Assembly (NCBI RefSeq): GCF_905147045.1
Contig: NC_065904.1
Span: forward strand, 4,216,001-4,280,000
DNA from: Nymphalis io
Taxonomy: Eukaryota; Arthropoda; Insecta; Lepidoptera; Nymphalidae
Direction: 5' to 3'
Length of the DNA stretch: 64,000 nt
Below, in pieces: positions 47,029 through 61,543 of the stretch. Position 1 is the stretch's first letter. Each line of letters begins with the position of its first letter. The notes under the pieces were generated by a model. The model saw nothing but the letters and a program-made list of their open reading frames with translations, had not been told where the DNA came from and did no database searches. A program made the translations under genes and the position numbers.

Positions 47029-49885
47029 GTGTAAAAAGATATTACGTTTAATTTGTTTTAGCACATATATAGTATCTTTCTATAAGTGCTGTCTTTAAAT
47101 TGTGAAAAAATTAAATAAAAAGATCAGAAAAACATAACACCCCAACTCTACGAAGCCAAAATTACCTGATTCTTTTTTCAAAGGTCGATGAGCAATATTT
47201 ATTGACGGGTATTATATGTATATTGTATATTTAATTTCTTTTTTTCGTTGTTAAAGACATAGTCTCGTAAAGAAGATAATAAAGTTAATTATTTTATATA
47301 TTTAATCGGTAACTAATTTTATTATTATGTTAATGCATATAATTTTAACGCTCATGCCCGAATACAGATTAAATACATATAAGGGTAAAAAGTTGTTACA
47401 ATATAAACATAATTAAAAACATAAAGATATAAAACTAACATGCTATTTATATACAATTACTGTAATATAGTATGTTAAACATATTAAAAAAATAAAATAA
47501 AAAGCTGTAATTTTGTTATTTAAGATTTCTTGTATGTGGGTTTATATAATACTAATTATATGTACATGGTGTTAAAAAATTACAAAAATACTCTATGCTA
47601 CTATTTGTATCCTTTATATATATCGTTGATAAAAATATATTTTTAAATGTAAATATAATAATGTTATCAGTTTAAAGGAAAGCTATTTAAATGTTATTAA
47701 GTATAATGATATGTTTGTCTAAGCATATATTTATATTACATAAGAATATGAAGATAAAGATAATTTAGGACCTTTATATATATATTGTACTTATGTTTTG
47801 TCTCTTTCCTTTAGTTAGTAAAAGTAGGTAAATGATATATGTACTTATTTTTTATATTCATATAACTCAGAATTTTAATTAAATATTTAATTTATATATT
47901 ACATACGGCATTTTTTTAAATCTTCTTATTTGTTTATTGAACGATGTCTTCAAATAATAAGAGTATTTATTGTGCGTTTAATTTTATAAGAACAAAAAGT
48001 TTGTCAAATTAATAATAAAAAGTTTTCAATTATAAAACCCCATAAATAATATTTATAATGGGTTACGTAAATTAGGTCAATTAAAAATAAAAATGATGTA
48101 TAACAATTTAATATAATTGTATATACGTTTTACTTACGTGTAGTAGAATAGTATAATCATGGTTTATTCCCAGTGTTTAAAATATTTTTTTTTTATTTGC
48201 ATGATTGCTCCGTGAAAATATTAAATAATAATTGTAGTACAGATTCAAAATAATTGTGTAATGTTATTTAATTATTATCAATACTTCATGCAGTATGCAG
48301 TCCTTATGAGGCTGTATTTTGCACCCTTTTTATAATACGTATTATTATAATAATAGATACACATTTTAAAAAGTATAGAATATAGTTATAATAAATGTTT
48401 TTAATCTGTATATTTTGCATGATTGCTTGCACAAATTATCAAATTCATATGACGTATTTAATAGTTACTTTTAATTTTATTAAGCAATTTTTTTGTTTAA
48501 TATTTTATAAAACTGGTTCCTGAAACTGTATTTGTTTCATAAATGTAAAGAAAAGACTGATTTAGGCCAAAATGCATTGATTTTGTTCTGCTAATTAACA
48601 TATGTTTTATAATTATTATATCATTAGTAATCTTAATAAAGTGATTTCTCAACATATTATATTTGATTGATTGTTTTCTTAACCCAATCTTTATTAGATA
48701 AACTAAAACCTTTAAATATAGATATTTTACATAAACTGTGAATTGAATTGAATAAATGTTTTGTTTTATCTATTGAATTGCGTTATTGCTTAAAAATATT
48801 TAGTGAATTTTAAATGCAATATTTATATATGAATCTGCATATTTCAAGATATGCGTTTTTTTAACTTAATTGTAAGATTTTGACAGTGAAACTTATGAAT
48901 GTTTAGAAAAAGAGGTGAATATATAAATATTGTCCGAAGTTGAAAAACAAAACACACAAATTATCTTTATTCTTACGGTTTATTTGTGCAAATGTTTCAA
49001 TAATTTAATCATACATCGACACAGTGGGCCTATAAAATGTCCAATCCAATTTAATTATATAAAATTGAGTATAATGTCGGTAGAGGGCGGAAGTTTACAA
49101 ATCATACAATTATCAATCTTATTTAGTGATTCTACTCGACAAAAGATGGCAGCACAGCTAAAAATTTAAATTTGTTGGTGTAACAGATAACAGTTTTGGT
49201 ATTAAAGAACTGTGAACATTCAGCTTGGAATACACAACAATATATTACAAAATTATTAATAAAAGTTATAATAAAATATTAGGCACCCCTGCAATTGGTG
49301 TGAAATATTCCATATATATTTATATTAGGCAATTTAAACTTAATTGAGTTACAGAATATCTTAAATATAATTGATGTATAAAACGTCATCATACAAATAG
49401 CAAAAGATTTACTTAAAATGTGATTATTCCTCATATTTTATGTGTGTACTTAAAGTTACGTATGTTATACATGTTAACAGATTGTGAATCGATTTTATTC
49501 GCTCTTTTTTATTATTAAATAAGTATGTCCTCGTACATTTATGACTGAAGAATGGTCTAATTTAAATTGAAAGAATTACTGAAATATCCCAAAGCTAGAC
49601 GGTACCTTCAATATTTTTTATTACAAATGAAAGTCTAACAATAAACTCTTGGAATACTTAATAGTCTTTAATAGTACTATATGTTTTGTTCTTATTACAC
49701 GACTAACTGCCTAAGAAAGGAGCGTAATGTTTTCAGGGTCCTGCCTGAACCGATTTGGATGTCATGAGTAGCGTTAGAAATATTTACATCATCTCGAGTA
49801 ACATTCAGGGCAGTCGTGCTTTTAATTTTTAATGTATAAAAATATTTATATGAAATGGGCAATTCTTGTATATAATTATATATGT
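47029..49885 (+). other. Probable long 3' UTR and AT-rich intergenic DNA
   Basis: Very AT-rich with many AATAAA words (for example near 47113 and 48636). No coding exon is seen. Where the transcript of the upstream gene ends cannot be decided. Confidence 0.4.
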
Positions 49886-50149
49886 TTTTTTATGGAATAT
49901 GTAGGCGGCTACCTGATGGTAAGTAACATCCATAGGCATTGTAAGAAATGTTAACCATCGCTTACAACGCCAATGCACCACTAATCTTGGGAACTAAGAT
50001 GTTATTTCCTTTGTGTCTGTAATTACACTCGCTCACATACCCTTCAAACTAGAACACAACAATACCAAGCACTGCTATTTTGTGGTAGTATATCTGATGA
50101 GAGGGTGGTACCTACCCAAATGAGCTAGTACAAAGCCCTACCACCAGTT
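49886..50149 (-). mobile_element. Repeat family A: copy
   Basis: Contains GGCATTGTAAGAAATGTTAA, GGAACTAAGATGTTAT and GCCCTACCACCAGT in the family order, with a small deletion near the A-rich end. Confidence 0.75.
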
Positions 50150-52240
50150 CTCCATGTTTTGTGTATCTCGTAAACGGCTCAGACGAAGTGATTCAATTTT
50201 TGCATTTAGATAACGTTTTTCATTATAAAGTTATCTATATTGAAAAATATGCCATTTTACCAAAATAAAGTTATAACTAGTATTAGAGCCACCGGCCAAG
50301 GGAAGCTCGCTCGCCCAGGTACTTTATATGTCTGCACCGCCTACTCAAATTCTAGAGTATGTTGTGTGAGATACATAAAATTTTCTATACAATTTGTTAA
50401 GATGGGAAATATATACTGTTTTGCAGGCAAATCGTACGATTGAAAACGTAAATGCAAACTTTATTAAATATCTATAAAACCTTTTTTATTTTTACTCTTC
50501 ACAATGATTTATTTCATGTATTTCATGTATTCATGTTGTTATATACTTTGAGTAGAGTTTCCTAAGCATTTTTTATAATCTTTATGTTTTACACAATTAT
50601 GTTAAATAATTTAATATGTTTATATACCTAATATGTTTATAAATCTTACTATTTCATATAATGTTTAAGCGATAAAAGATATTTATAGTATAGTCTAATA
50701 AGCCAAGAAATTTAACTAAGCTTACATTGATATTTGACTGTTTTAATATATTTAACAATGAATTTATTATATTGATCGCTAGGACGTATTGTGAATTACA
50801 ATCATGGTTTCACTCAGAACAATAATAATAAATCATGTTATTTTAATTAATTATAATACAAGTGCAAAAATGATTACGAGAAATTTTAAATTCGTTTTCC
50901 AAAAAGAACGGCGAGTCCACTCGCGCACTAAGGTTTTGACAAAAATGAGAAATAACTAAATTATTACGTTTGTCTTTCGATATCATTTTAATGTGAACGG
51001 CCTTATTATGTGATTTAGGTAGGAAGTTTTAGATTTCTTAGAGAACTGTTTATATCCTTTTTTATTTTATTTTTTGTTTTAATACAGAGTATGCTCTGCA
51101 ATTGGAGAAAGTTTTGACGCTTGTATGTATTATCATTTTGAAAATTAGACAATTTGAAATCTTCTTCTAATTAGTTTTATTATTGACTAAACTTATCTGT
51201 GTTCTGTGATGTTCTGTATTGCTCTAAAGATTTCGATATATCTGACAGTTCTGTGACAGACTGATGGACTAATCGGCGACGACGGCGGTTTCCTAAAAAT
51301 CAAGGTACACACATACGCCACGCACATTCGTCAAAGCTTACCTAATTTATTTATTCGAATAAAATTAACTTTTCTTTTTAATATAATTTTATTCATTCAT
51401 AGGTTTTTTTAAATGATTGAAACGTCATTTTATAAATGTATTAAAATTCACATATATAAATCATTTGAAATGTTAAAAACTAACGTGATTAGTTATCTAA
51501 TTACTCACATAATATAACTTCGGATTAATAAAATCGACATCCTGTAAATATAATTTTTCGTTTATTAAAAATTCAAAATAATTCAAGTACAACATTAATT
51601 TAATTTCTATTATCTATTGTCAATTATTATTGATATTTATTTTTATGTAACGTATTTGACTTCAATGACGTTTCGAAAACGCGGGTATTATTTCGTTCAT
51701 TTGTCATAGCGTTACGTTGTACATAAGATGTTACATCCGCTTCATCTTCTAAATTAAAATGTATATAATTTTAAATAATTACTGATACTTATAAAAGTAT
51801 ATATGTGCTACATAAAAACAAAGATTTAAATGTATTTTCTTACGTTTGAATATGAAATTATTGTTAATTTTATTTATGCTAAACAAGTATGGTCGATACT
51901 TGAAAAGTATCTTTTAGTATATGCATAATATATTTTAAAGTTAATTTTGAACCAAGGTCAATAACAACTTATAGTTATCAAAAAAAAAATAAACTTATTT
52001 AAATAAATAAAGTTTTCTTTTGACAGAATGTCGATACAATGAAGCGAAAGCGCAAGTAAAATTAAAAGCATAATTGTTGAGTAATGTCGGGCGTAGTAAT
52101 TACACTTTTCATTTAATAGGTAATATTATATCAAAGGGTAATCCTTGAATCGGATCGCAGTAAAGGTTTATTAGCCCCACGCTTAGGCGCTCAGCGTCCG
52201 CACTCCGCACACGTGAAGGCTGTTTAATAACGTCTGGGTG
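50150..52240. other. Intergenic AT-rich DNA
   Basis: No coding exon supported. A GC-richer scrap at 50285-50345 (GGCCAAGGGAAGCTCGC) may be a mobile-element piece. The remainder is AT-rich. Confidence 0.4.
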
Positions 52241-52269
52241 GTAAAGTGGCGAACGGACCGCGTGGCTCA

Positions 52270-52368
52270 ATGGCGCGGGGCGGCGCCCGAGCCTCAGTTG
52301 CGCCTCACGCCCCGGAGGGGCTGCACGTGTCCTCGATCCCGCTCGCGACTTATGTAACCATCCGCACG
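52270..52368 (+). CDS. Possible first coding exon in a GC-rich island
   Basis: A strongly GC-rich patch (about 52180-52500) stands out in AT-rich surroundings. A plus-strand frame opens at an ATG at 52270 and runs 33 codons, ending PLATYVTIRT at a consensus donor ACG|GTGAGT (phase 0). The early part is Ala/Arg/Gly-rich; the later part, GLHVSSIPLATYVTIRT, looks protein-like. I do not recognise the product and found no convincing next exon, so the gene may run past the right edge. An antisense frame across the island also exists and is less convincing. Confidence 0.35.
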
Positions 52369-55300
52369 GTGAGTCCGCAGCCTCCGAGCCCCTGCCACCC
52401 TCGCTCGCCTCCATCGACCCCGCGACGCAACCCACGCGCGCTAATCCACAACGTCGCGAATCGCGAGCGTTCGCGGAACCGGCCGATTCATATCGACTGA
52501 TAAGCTCACCTCCGACCCTCACGTTGTGCAATAACCGTCAGCTGTGAGGTGACATAATCGATGCAGTAAGCACCGGTGCTCGGTGAGTGTTTCGATAGTC
52601 TGGAGGTGTGTTATGTAACGGGAACGTGTGTCTCGTGAATCGTGACGATCGAACGGAAGGCGCCGATTAAACGGCAGGATGTGTCGTTAGGCTAAGGTTC
52701 AGATTCCCGGAAAAATACCCATTGTATCAAGCAGTGTCCTCTGACGAGTTCGATCATAAAAGTATGCATAGGCTGTAGTTGTTTAGAGGCAACATATCCC
52801 GTTACAATACAGTAAGTAAAAGTAAAACATGATAAGAATTTATATACTCATACGGTATGTACTTAAATGGTACATAAAAATTTCTAACAATACCTAATAG
52901 GAGATTCTTGCGGAACTCGTCCATCCGTGGAGGACAGGAAAATGATTCTGCTATTTCTTGCGGCTAAAAAATGAATAATAAAGAAAGAATAAGCTCATTG
53001 GATTGTTTTTTCAAACGCTTCGCCACATTTTCTATGGTTCTTTGTTTTCTTCGTCCGAATAGTCATTCAGATTTAATTGAAGAATCTCTTTTGAAAAGCA
53101 AAGATCAAGCTGGCAAAGTATATTTTATTCAATGTTTCTTGTGAAACATTTACTTTTTTTATCTCATTTTTTAGCGATATAATAATTAAGGCAGTACCAA
53201 GTAACCGCTTAAATTTAAATCGAACGTCTAACTACTTAATTGGATATCTGGAATCGTTTTTGCGGCGGAGTCTTATATTTTTTATTATTTGAATAAAATC
53301 ATGATTTTACTAAAGTAATTCGTTTTCGTTTTTCATATTTCTTATGAGCTTATAATTTTGTTTGAAACACATCGACTAACTTCGTTATATATCCAGTGTA
53401 ATTTTCTTTATAATTATTTACCCGTATCAAATTGTTCTATTTTCTATTACTTCCTTATTATTTACTTTTAAAATATAACATATACAATTATATAAATGGA
53501 AGTAAATTAATTATTAAATTATTTCAAATATTCATATTTATTAATTAATATATTTAATATAATTAGCTGTTAGTATTTTTCTTATAATGTTGAAATTGTT
53601 GTAAATTAGACTTAAGTAATGAGTATACGCTAAGACGCTTAATATTAAAATAAAAACATTCTTATCTAGAATAACTGCGCGTTAAGTTCTAAAGCTATGG
53701 CGACGCGACGTGGAAATGTTTTACAATTAAAAAGTTTTAATTTACGGTTTAAAAATTTCTTATAAAAATATGTGAGATGTATAAGAAATATATGTAGACA
53801 GAAATATAAGTATAAATAAAGAGATAGACAAGTTTTCTAAAAACTAAACTACAATATACAAAAAAAAAAAGAATTGTTCTGTGCTATACAACTATACATA
53901 TATATATTAAGATACATTTTATCATAAAAAATCGGATAACAAGAGATAATTCTTTTTCCAATTTTCTTGAAAATAACGAATAGAGAGCAGCAGTGAGTTC
54001 TTTAGTCTCGTTGCATTTTATAAGCAAACGAGTAGGAATAGACTTCAGAAAAGGGGTGTGATATACGCAATAGGATGTACTCTTGACCTAAAAGATAATT
54101 TAAAAAGTAAATCGTTCTCCAAATTGACGTGACGAGAAAATAACATAACGATAACGTAAAAAAAATGTATGTAAGAATATGAATGTAACTTCTTTAAGTT
54201 AAAGATTTGAAATACACATGGTCCAGTCGTTGGAACATGTTAATCTAAATTAAAATTTGCGGATTCAACCCTGGTTAAGCACCAGTGAATTTTCGCGTGG
54301 TTAATTTGTGTTTATAATTTATTTCTCGATAAAGGAATATCGTGAGAAAATCTACACGAGTCGGATGTAAATTTGGATAAAATGATGCAAATAAAAAATC
54401 TAACATTTGGTTTATAATTTACTAAAAGCTGCTTTGTTCATTAATTACGCATAGCAAAAAAAATGGTAAGTAAATCTTTTAAATTTTTCGTCTATTTTTT
54501 AATTAAAAACTGATAACCAGACAAAATTAAGAAATGACACAGTTGGTATTAGTGAATAGTCCGTAACAAAGACAATTCTGTTTCACTGGCTAATTCATCA
54601 AAGCCTACTCTAAGCTTCATACGTCTGTTTACTGCAATATTGTCAGCAAGTTTGAGTGAATATGTGTTGAATATCTCAAGTGATGATTGTGGACTAGATT
54701 GTAAGAACTCATTAACAATTTTATACCGTTTTAATTAACATGATAACCTGTAATGTCCGTTTCAATTATTCCTACTTCAATAAGCAAAAAAATTGCCTAT
54801 ATATTTTTCATCTGCTGTTCAAAGATTGAAATTGTAATAGTATTATTTTAATAGTTTTTTATTCACGTATATTTTAAATGACATTTCTTCCACCTTAGGG
54901 AAAACTCAGAGAGCTAATGTATGTTCTATATTGGTCCCTTCAGAAAACCTTAAGGTACAAACGAGCAAGTTCAAGTCAGCTTTACCTTTTTTTAAAGAAA
55001 TCTTCGATCCATTATAAATGGACGAATATTTCTTTTATAAAATTAAAGTTGAATACTTGCTACGAATATTTTTTTTCGTACATATGTTAATCGTATATAT
55101 GTTTGTTAAAGAGTTTGTTAGGTACTTGCTTCACCAGATGTATCTACGACCTTCAGTTAAGATTTTGATATTGTATCAAATAGGCCTTCTCGATTCGAGT
55201 TTCATATCGATAATTAATATAACTTTTATTTAATTATATTATATTTTGTAAAAACTATTTATTCTAAAAGTTTTTAAGGGTTATAATGTACTTAGGGACT

Positions 55301-55636
55301 ATCTACAAGCAAATGTATAATCTAATTTAAAAAAGATATAATCGTTGAATAGAAATTATTTCTTCGCCACGGTTCCTGGCATAGCAAGGCACTACCACAA
55401 CATTTTTGCAACTTATTTTTGTAAAAAATATTTTAAAAATATAATATTTTGACCATGATATTTATGATATACTTATTTATAAATAGCATGAATTCGTTTT
55501 AAAGTAAGTTGTACCGGAGCAGAATGGTGTAAGGTATAAATCTACTTAAGGCGGCGTTCACCCAGCTGTGGGTTTCCAGGCTGTTAATTTTTAAATTAAA
55601 TAAGAAGTTTTAATACATTAATTATATTCATGTTAT
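52369..55636. other. AT-rich DNA downstream of the GC island
   Basis: After the GC-rich part ends near 52700 there are no supported exons. A diverged family C copy lies at 54213-54386. Confidence 0.4.
54213..54386 (+). mobile_element. Repeat family C: diverged copy
   Basis: ATGGTCCAGTCGTTGGAAC, GGATTCAACCCTGGTTAAGC and TTAATTTGTGTTTATAATTT follow the head and body of family C. The 3' third is missing. Confidence 0.65.
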
Positions 55637-55938
55637 TAGGATTACTGGTGGTAGGGCGTCGAGCAAGCTCGTCTGGGTAGGTAACACCCACTCATCAGAT
55701 ATTCTACCGCAAAACAGCAGTACTTTATATTGTTGTGTTCCGGTTTGAAGGGTGAGCGAGTCAGTGTAATTTCAGGCACAAGGGACATACCATCTTAGTT
55801 CAGAAGGTCGGTGGCGCATTAGTGATGTAAGCGATGGTTAACATTTCTTACAATGCCAACAATGTCTATGGGCGTCGGTGACCACTTACCATCAGGTGGC
55901 TCATATGCTCGTCTACATTTCTATTCTATAAAAAAAAA
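55637..55938 (+). mobile_element. Repeat family A: copy with clear poly-A end
   Basis: Starts ACTGGTGGTAGGGCGTCGAG and ends CTATTCTATAAAAAAAAAGG. It carries the shared word CCACTTACCATCAGGTGG at 55882-55899. This copy shows best that the family ends in poly-A. Confidence 0.85.
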
Positions 55939-56568
55939 GGAAAAAAATGAAGTGAAACACAAGATTCTGCCTTGCAAGATATTCTGTACAGTTATAAAGG
56001 TATAATAAATATATATTTATGGCGTGACAGCTGCTAGCTAAGGTGTAAATGTTTATTCCACGAGAATTCCGGTTAATGTTGCTATCAAGTATCAACCAGT
56101 CTTATGTTATTCTGACAAATACTGGATTTTACTAAGAAAAAGGCTGAAATAATTTGTTTTTCAAATAACGAATCAATTTATTAAATGATATTGTAAGTTT
56201 ACCTACATATACCTATAATTTCTTATAGTTGTATAATAATATAAAAAACTTAAAACTATATTTGATATATAGTTTAAAATTTTGAAAAATACTAAAGTAT
56301 TTTTTAATATTAGGTATTTAGCACAACAGTACTAAGAGTTCATAATTAATGCCGATAAGCAAATTTTTAACTGGTAACACGGTCAAAGCTCCTTTTGGCA
56401 ATCAAAAGTAAGTTTGACCGAGAAATATTCTTGCTAAAATTTACTAACTTTTTTTTTCAAAATTGCGCTGGCATTCATTATTTGTTCCCAGTACCAATGT
56501 GCTAAAAAAGTATTTATTACTTTAAAAGTGTAGTGCCTATGAAATTAGTCAAAAGTACTTTACGTATT

Positions 56569-56829
56569 TTTTTATAGAATAGGACGAGCATATGGGGCCA
56601 CCTGATGGTAAGTTGTTACCAACGCCCATAGACATTGGCATTGTAAGAAATGTTAATCATCGCTTACATCGCCAATGCGCAATCGACCTTGGGAACTAAG
56701 ATGTCATGTTCCTTGTGCCTGTAATTACACTGGCTTACTCACCCTTGAAACCGGAACACAACAATACCAAGTACTGCTGTTTTGCGGTAGAATGACAGAC
56801 GAGCTTGCACAATGCTCTATCACCAGTAA
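56569..56829 (-). mobile_element. Repeat family A: copy
   Basis: Family order kept from TTTTTTTATAGAATAGGACG to CTCTATCACCAGTA, with a short internal deletion before the last third. Confidence 0.8.
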
Positions 56830-58064
56830 ATTAATAAGAAAATTTTATTAAGATTTATTAGGAAAGTATTAATAGTAATAACTATTTTTATTGCTAGAAA
56901 CTGTTTGTGGTTCTCGTCTTGAGATACCTGCAGCTAACAAAAAAAAACTAGCTTACCTTACCTATGTTATATATATATGTTCAAAGACCAGGATGAACTT
57001 TTGAATATTTGTAACCCAATTTTAAAGTCAAGAATAATTTATCTAATGTTGCATGAAACAATAAATATATGTATATATAAATACTTAATTTAGAAGGCTC
57101 TCATATATAACTTTTGAATTATATTTTTTAGATTTCAGTTCGTTGATGTGAGCCAGAGAAAGAGCCAGGAAAATTTTAGAGAATATCAAAGTTAATAAAT
57201 ATTAGCATACTATATATATTAGCAACTATACTTTAAAGATAATTTATCTAATGTTCTAAGTGACAAATAAAATCAGTTATTTTTTATTTCTTTTAGATTT
57301 TATTGCGTTTGTTTTTAGAGTGATTTATTTAAAATTTTATTGCGAAAGAAAATTTATTTACGTTCTTCTTATTGGAGTTCTTAAAACTCATATATTTGAT
57401 GCATTAATGCTAACAGTTTTTATGTACATTTTGAATTGAAACGCAACACAATAAAAGTGCTCTTAATTCATGATTTTCAAGTAAATTAAGTAAATTTTAT
57501 TGCTTAAATAATTTTGTTTCAGTTGCTTTTATACGTGAATAATTTATTGCCAAAATTTTATTACGTTGTACAAGAAACACGCGTTAAAACGTCAATGTTT
57601 TTTATTTGTAGCGTATTTTGTATTTATTTAGTAATATTTGAAGCAATAAAGGTAGACATAATGTATTTTTGATTTGAGGTTTTTCATCCTCACTCAACCA
57701 ATTTGATCATTTACTCGTTTTCGTCTTGTCTTCCGCTCATTAAAATAATAGCCACTAATTTTGACAAATTTTAAAGTTATTTTTATAATAAATACATAAT
57801 CTAAAATCTTTGTTAAAATATATGATTTTTTAGCCATAGCTAATAACTTAGATATATCTAAGTCTGCTCTCGAGGGTCTCGGTTCATATCTCAGGTTGGT
57901 TGAATATAAATTATTTAGTCCTAAAATTCAGGTCAGGATGATTTGAGCCATTTAAATGAAATTTCAATTAACTTCGTACATCATGCAAAAACTAATGAAG
58001 ATATGAATATACCTTCGGGTTTATAAAGTTTTGGTACATTTTATTATAAAAGCAACGGTATTGT

Positions 58065-58150
58065 CATAAGCCAAGCTGGCTCACTGGGTCAAATACGTGG
58101 AAATCATCTAATGATCTAGTTTGAATCTAGGCAAGCACTAAATAGTGTTA
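58065..58150 (+). repeat. Repeat family C: diverged head fragment
   Basis: AAGCCAAGCTGGCTCACTGG and CTAGGCAAGCACTAAATAGT parallel the tRNA-like head and start of body of family C. Confidence 0.45.
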
Positions 58151-59714
58151 TTTAAAAAACTTTTAGTAAAATGTTAACGTGACTCCTTCCAACAAGAATT
58201 CCTTTGATTATAATATATCTATATTGATATTCATCTTGTAAAAATAATAAGAAGTGCTTGTAAAGAGTCTACTTGAATATATGTCCAATGTACATAGTAT
58301 ATTTTATCTTTATACTTGTATATATAATTATTCTATACGTGTCAAAGACATACTTTGAACTCCTCGAATCGAGCTTGGATAGATTGGACCTTTATGTAGC
58401 GCTGCAATTGGGTTCCAGGCATAGTTTGTTTACCCGTACGAAGTCGAGACGGACAGGTAGTAGATACTAAATAAAAATAAATATAGTTTAATTTCATTCA
58501 TTTATTTTCATTTAATTTAATCAAATTATAAATTTTATAATTTTAAGATTTTTAAATTGAACTTAACGTTCTATTTGGAATAGGTTGCTAATTTTTATAA
58601 GTCTAATTATAATATAATTGTCTTTATTAATTCAAGTTAAAATACGAGTACATGCGACTAAAAATATGTATTAAATCGTTGTAATTTTAAGTGAACATAA
58701 CTTGCATAATGTACCTATTTGATATACATAACATGTTGAAGATTATTGAGATAAATAAATGTGTAATATGTAGTACGATTTTATCGCAATTTCCCTTTAA
58801 ACTTTTTATTTTTGGCACAATAAGGTTCCGACTTTAGCCCAGGGTGTAAGCTATTAAGTCGAGTTTCATTACAAAACCTCCCATCTGAGGCTTACAAACA
58901 CAAGCAAACATATCATCCTCTTCTCTTATTGACTTCAAGCTTATTTTACAATGCTTTTACTCTGAAGCTAGGTAATTTTGAAAATGCCAGAAATTTTTAA
59001 CATGTAGATTTTCTCATCATTTATTTCTTCAGCGTTCAGCTTACGATGATTTATGAATTTGGCACTAATTTATTTACATAAAAAAATAAGTAAAAACGTA
59101 ACAGATAGACAGAGTTACTATCGCAATTGTAATAATAATTATAGATTAAAATCATAATATACAAATGCCACATGGAGCTATTTCTACTCATGTAAGCACG
59201 CACACAAAATATTATATATACAAAGTTGGTTGAAAACATTGATTATAAATATCAGTGTTACTTTTATTGTAAAATAGCGTATGTAACCGGTCAACTTATT
59301 ACTGGAACATTCTCATCCCTGCAAACGCGTATTTGCCATACTTGTCAATGCCAATGAATGGTTGGAACGTCGCGGGTCTCATTGTTAGCACGCTTTTGTA
59401 CCAAAATACTTCCGTATTCAGCGTGTCACAAATGACGTGTTTAGACTTGTGATATGATTTATTACACGAGATACTCCAAATTCTCGCTACGTTTAGTGCG
59501 AAAATTAAGTATCTATAAACGATCGAACGATTTTAGTAACGATTTCGTTAAAATAATTGTAATTTCATAATATTAATTGCGGTTACATAAATAAATATTT
59601 TAATATTTCTTAATAACATAAAACACTACTGCTTATGCTAAGGGTCATAGTTTTACAGAACTCAATATTTTCGGGTATTAAAACAATTTAAAACGTCTTT
59701 ATACATATATACTA

Positions 59715-59743
59715 GACTATATATATATATATATATATTGTAA

Positions 59744-59785
<42 letters not shown>
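59715..59785. repeat. AT dinucleotide microsatellite
   Basis: Two long AT runs separated by TTGTAACTAA. Confidence 0.9.
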
Positions 59786-59786
<1 letters not shown>

Positions 59787-61270
59787 GTAGCGAACTTATT
59801 TATTTATGAGTTATAGAGGCGGCCTCGTTTAATTTGGGTTATAATGTTCAGGAACATTTTTTTAAGACAGTAAATCCGGATTGTAAAAAAAAAAAATTAT
59901 ATTTATAATTTTCTAGTTTACATGATAACTAGTTGAAAAAGATAATCATTAATAAGAATGTCTCCGTCATCTACTAACAGTAATGTTATAAAAGTTTGCG
60001 TCGCCGCAAATTCAATATATTCTTCCTGAGGCATGGTCTTCTTTTTATATCTATGGTTATTTTACTAATAATTATAATATTTAAATTTTAAATTTCACAA
60101 GAAAAACTCAAAAGATAAGATGTGAAATTATACTTAATTAAGCTAGATAATTATAATAGATAAAAATAGCTAATAATCATTGAATATTGAAGCATGATTC
60201 CGAGATTTTTAAATATTAATATGTGTAGTTACTTTAATCTCTCTTAAAATTAAATCGTATTTTTTTTTACCGAATTGTTAAAGCAATATAAATGAAATAA
60301 CTTAGTATATTCTAGTAACTACTACATCATGCAACTGGATGCATGAGTTTTTATTATATACCTAAAACATATCTGCACAAATTTCGATAAAAATAAAGGT
60401 TTTATCAATACCTTACCAATTCTGAGAAATAAATAATATAGTAACAGTAAAGCACTTATCTTTAACAGTTAAGTGGCCAACACATAACAAAAATGTTTTA
60501 TTAATACGGAACCATTTCGGGGTCTACCTTAATATAAATACCGTTTATATCATTGAAATCGATCTTGTAGTTTCCGAGAAAAAAGCGACCACATTATCTA
60601 GAAAAAAAAATTAGGCGATCATGGAATCTTTAACCTTTTTAAGCCATATAAAAAGTCTTTGCCGATTGGTTATAGCAGAATCTACATTCCGAACCGGGAG
60701 CTTTACATAAAATTAATTATTTATAAGTACTTGTAAAAAACCACTTAAGTAAAGTATAATTCGATTTGAATTATCCCAATCCCAAAATATAAACAATTTA
60801 GAACATAAAAATCATCTTATATGCGTGCATAGCTTAATACTGATTTATCTCTTTCTGTCATTATCGATTTGACATTCGAAAGAAGAAGACAACATTGTTT
60901 AACTAATAACCCGCTTAAAAAGGCTTATGAATAAGGCCGTTGGTTTTTATCGTTAAGATACCGATCACTAAAACGTAAATTAAGTTACAAAAATTGCGCT
61001 GCTTATTAGATTTAGGACGCCCGTTGAAATTTAATGTTATGTTTGTAAAGTAACTTTTTCTTAGTTTTTGGTTTTGCGCTACTGTTGAAAGGCTTACCTG
61101 CCTAGACTTAATGTTTAAGTTATGGTTTATGAAATCTTTAGGAAATAGGAGTGTATAAGAATATATTGAGGTTAATATAAGTATAGTACATAGTTTTCTT
61201 AACGTTTTGATTTCAAACTGTCTGATATAGGTTCCATTTTGTCAAAATCAAAATCATCACATTCTTTATT

Positions 61271-61530
61271 CAAATAGACATTTTTTTTTTTTTTTTATAG
61301 AATAGGAAAGCGGACGAGCATATGGGCCACCTGATGGTAAGTGGTCACCAACGCTCTTAGACATTGGCATTGTAAGAAATGTCAACCATCGCTTACATAT
61401 CCAATGCGCCACCAACCTTGGGAACTAAGATTTTATGTCCCTTGTGCCTGTAATTACACTGGCTCACTCACCCTTCAAACCGGAACACAACAATGTCAAG
61501 TATTGCTGTTTTGCGGTAGAATATCTATAA
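61271..61530 (-). mobile_element. Repeat family A: copy truncated at one end
   Basis: The A-rich end is present at 61281-61300 on this map. The other end stops at GCGGTAGAATATCT, losing the last 80 or so bases. A large palindrome begins 14 bases further on. Confidence 0.8.
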
Positions 61531-61543
61531 CATAGAATAAATA

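Larger units (their letters stand above)
56830..61265. other. Intergenic AT-rich DNA
   Basis: No supported exon. Contents are a diverged family C head at 58065-58150, a TE-end-like scrap at 58428-58460 (TACCCGTACGAAGTCGAGAC), and AT dinucleotide runs at 59715-59740 and 59745-59785. Confidence 0.45.

Noticed and set aside
52109..52531. Minus-strand 140-codon frame across the GC island, with CGWLHKS recalling the start of a PH domain
   Set aside because: The rest does not continue a PH fold, no good donor follows, and a consensus donor exists on the other strand. GC-rich DNA lacks stop codons by composition.
58273..58470. 65-codon plus-strand frame
   Set aside because: Its last part is a common mobile-element end (ACCCGTACGAAGTCGAGACG), and the first part is low-complexity hydrophobic.
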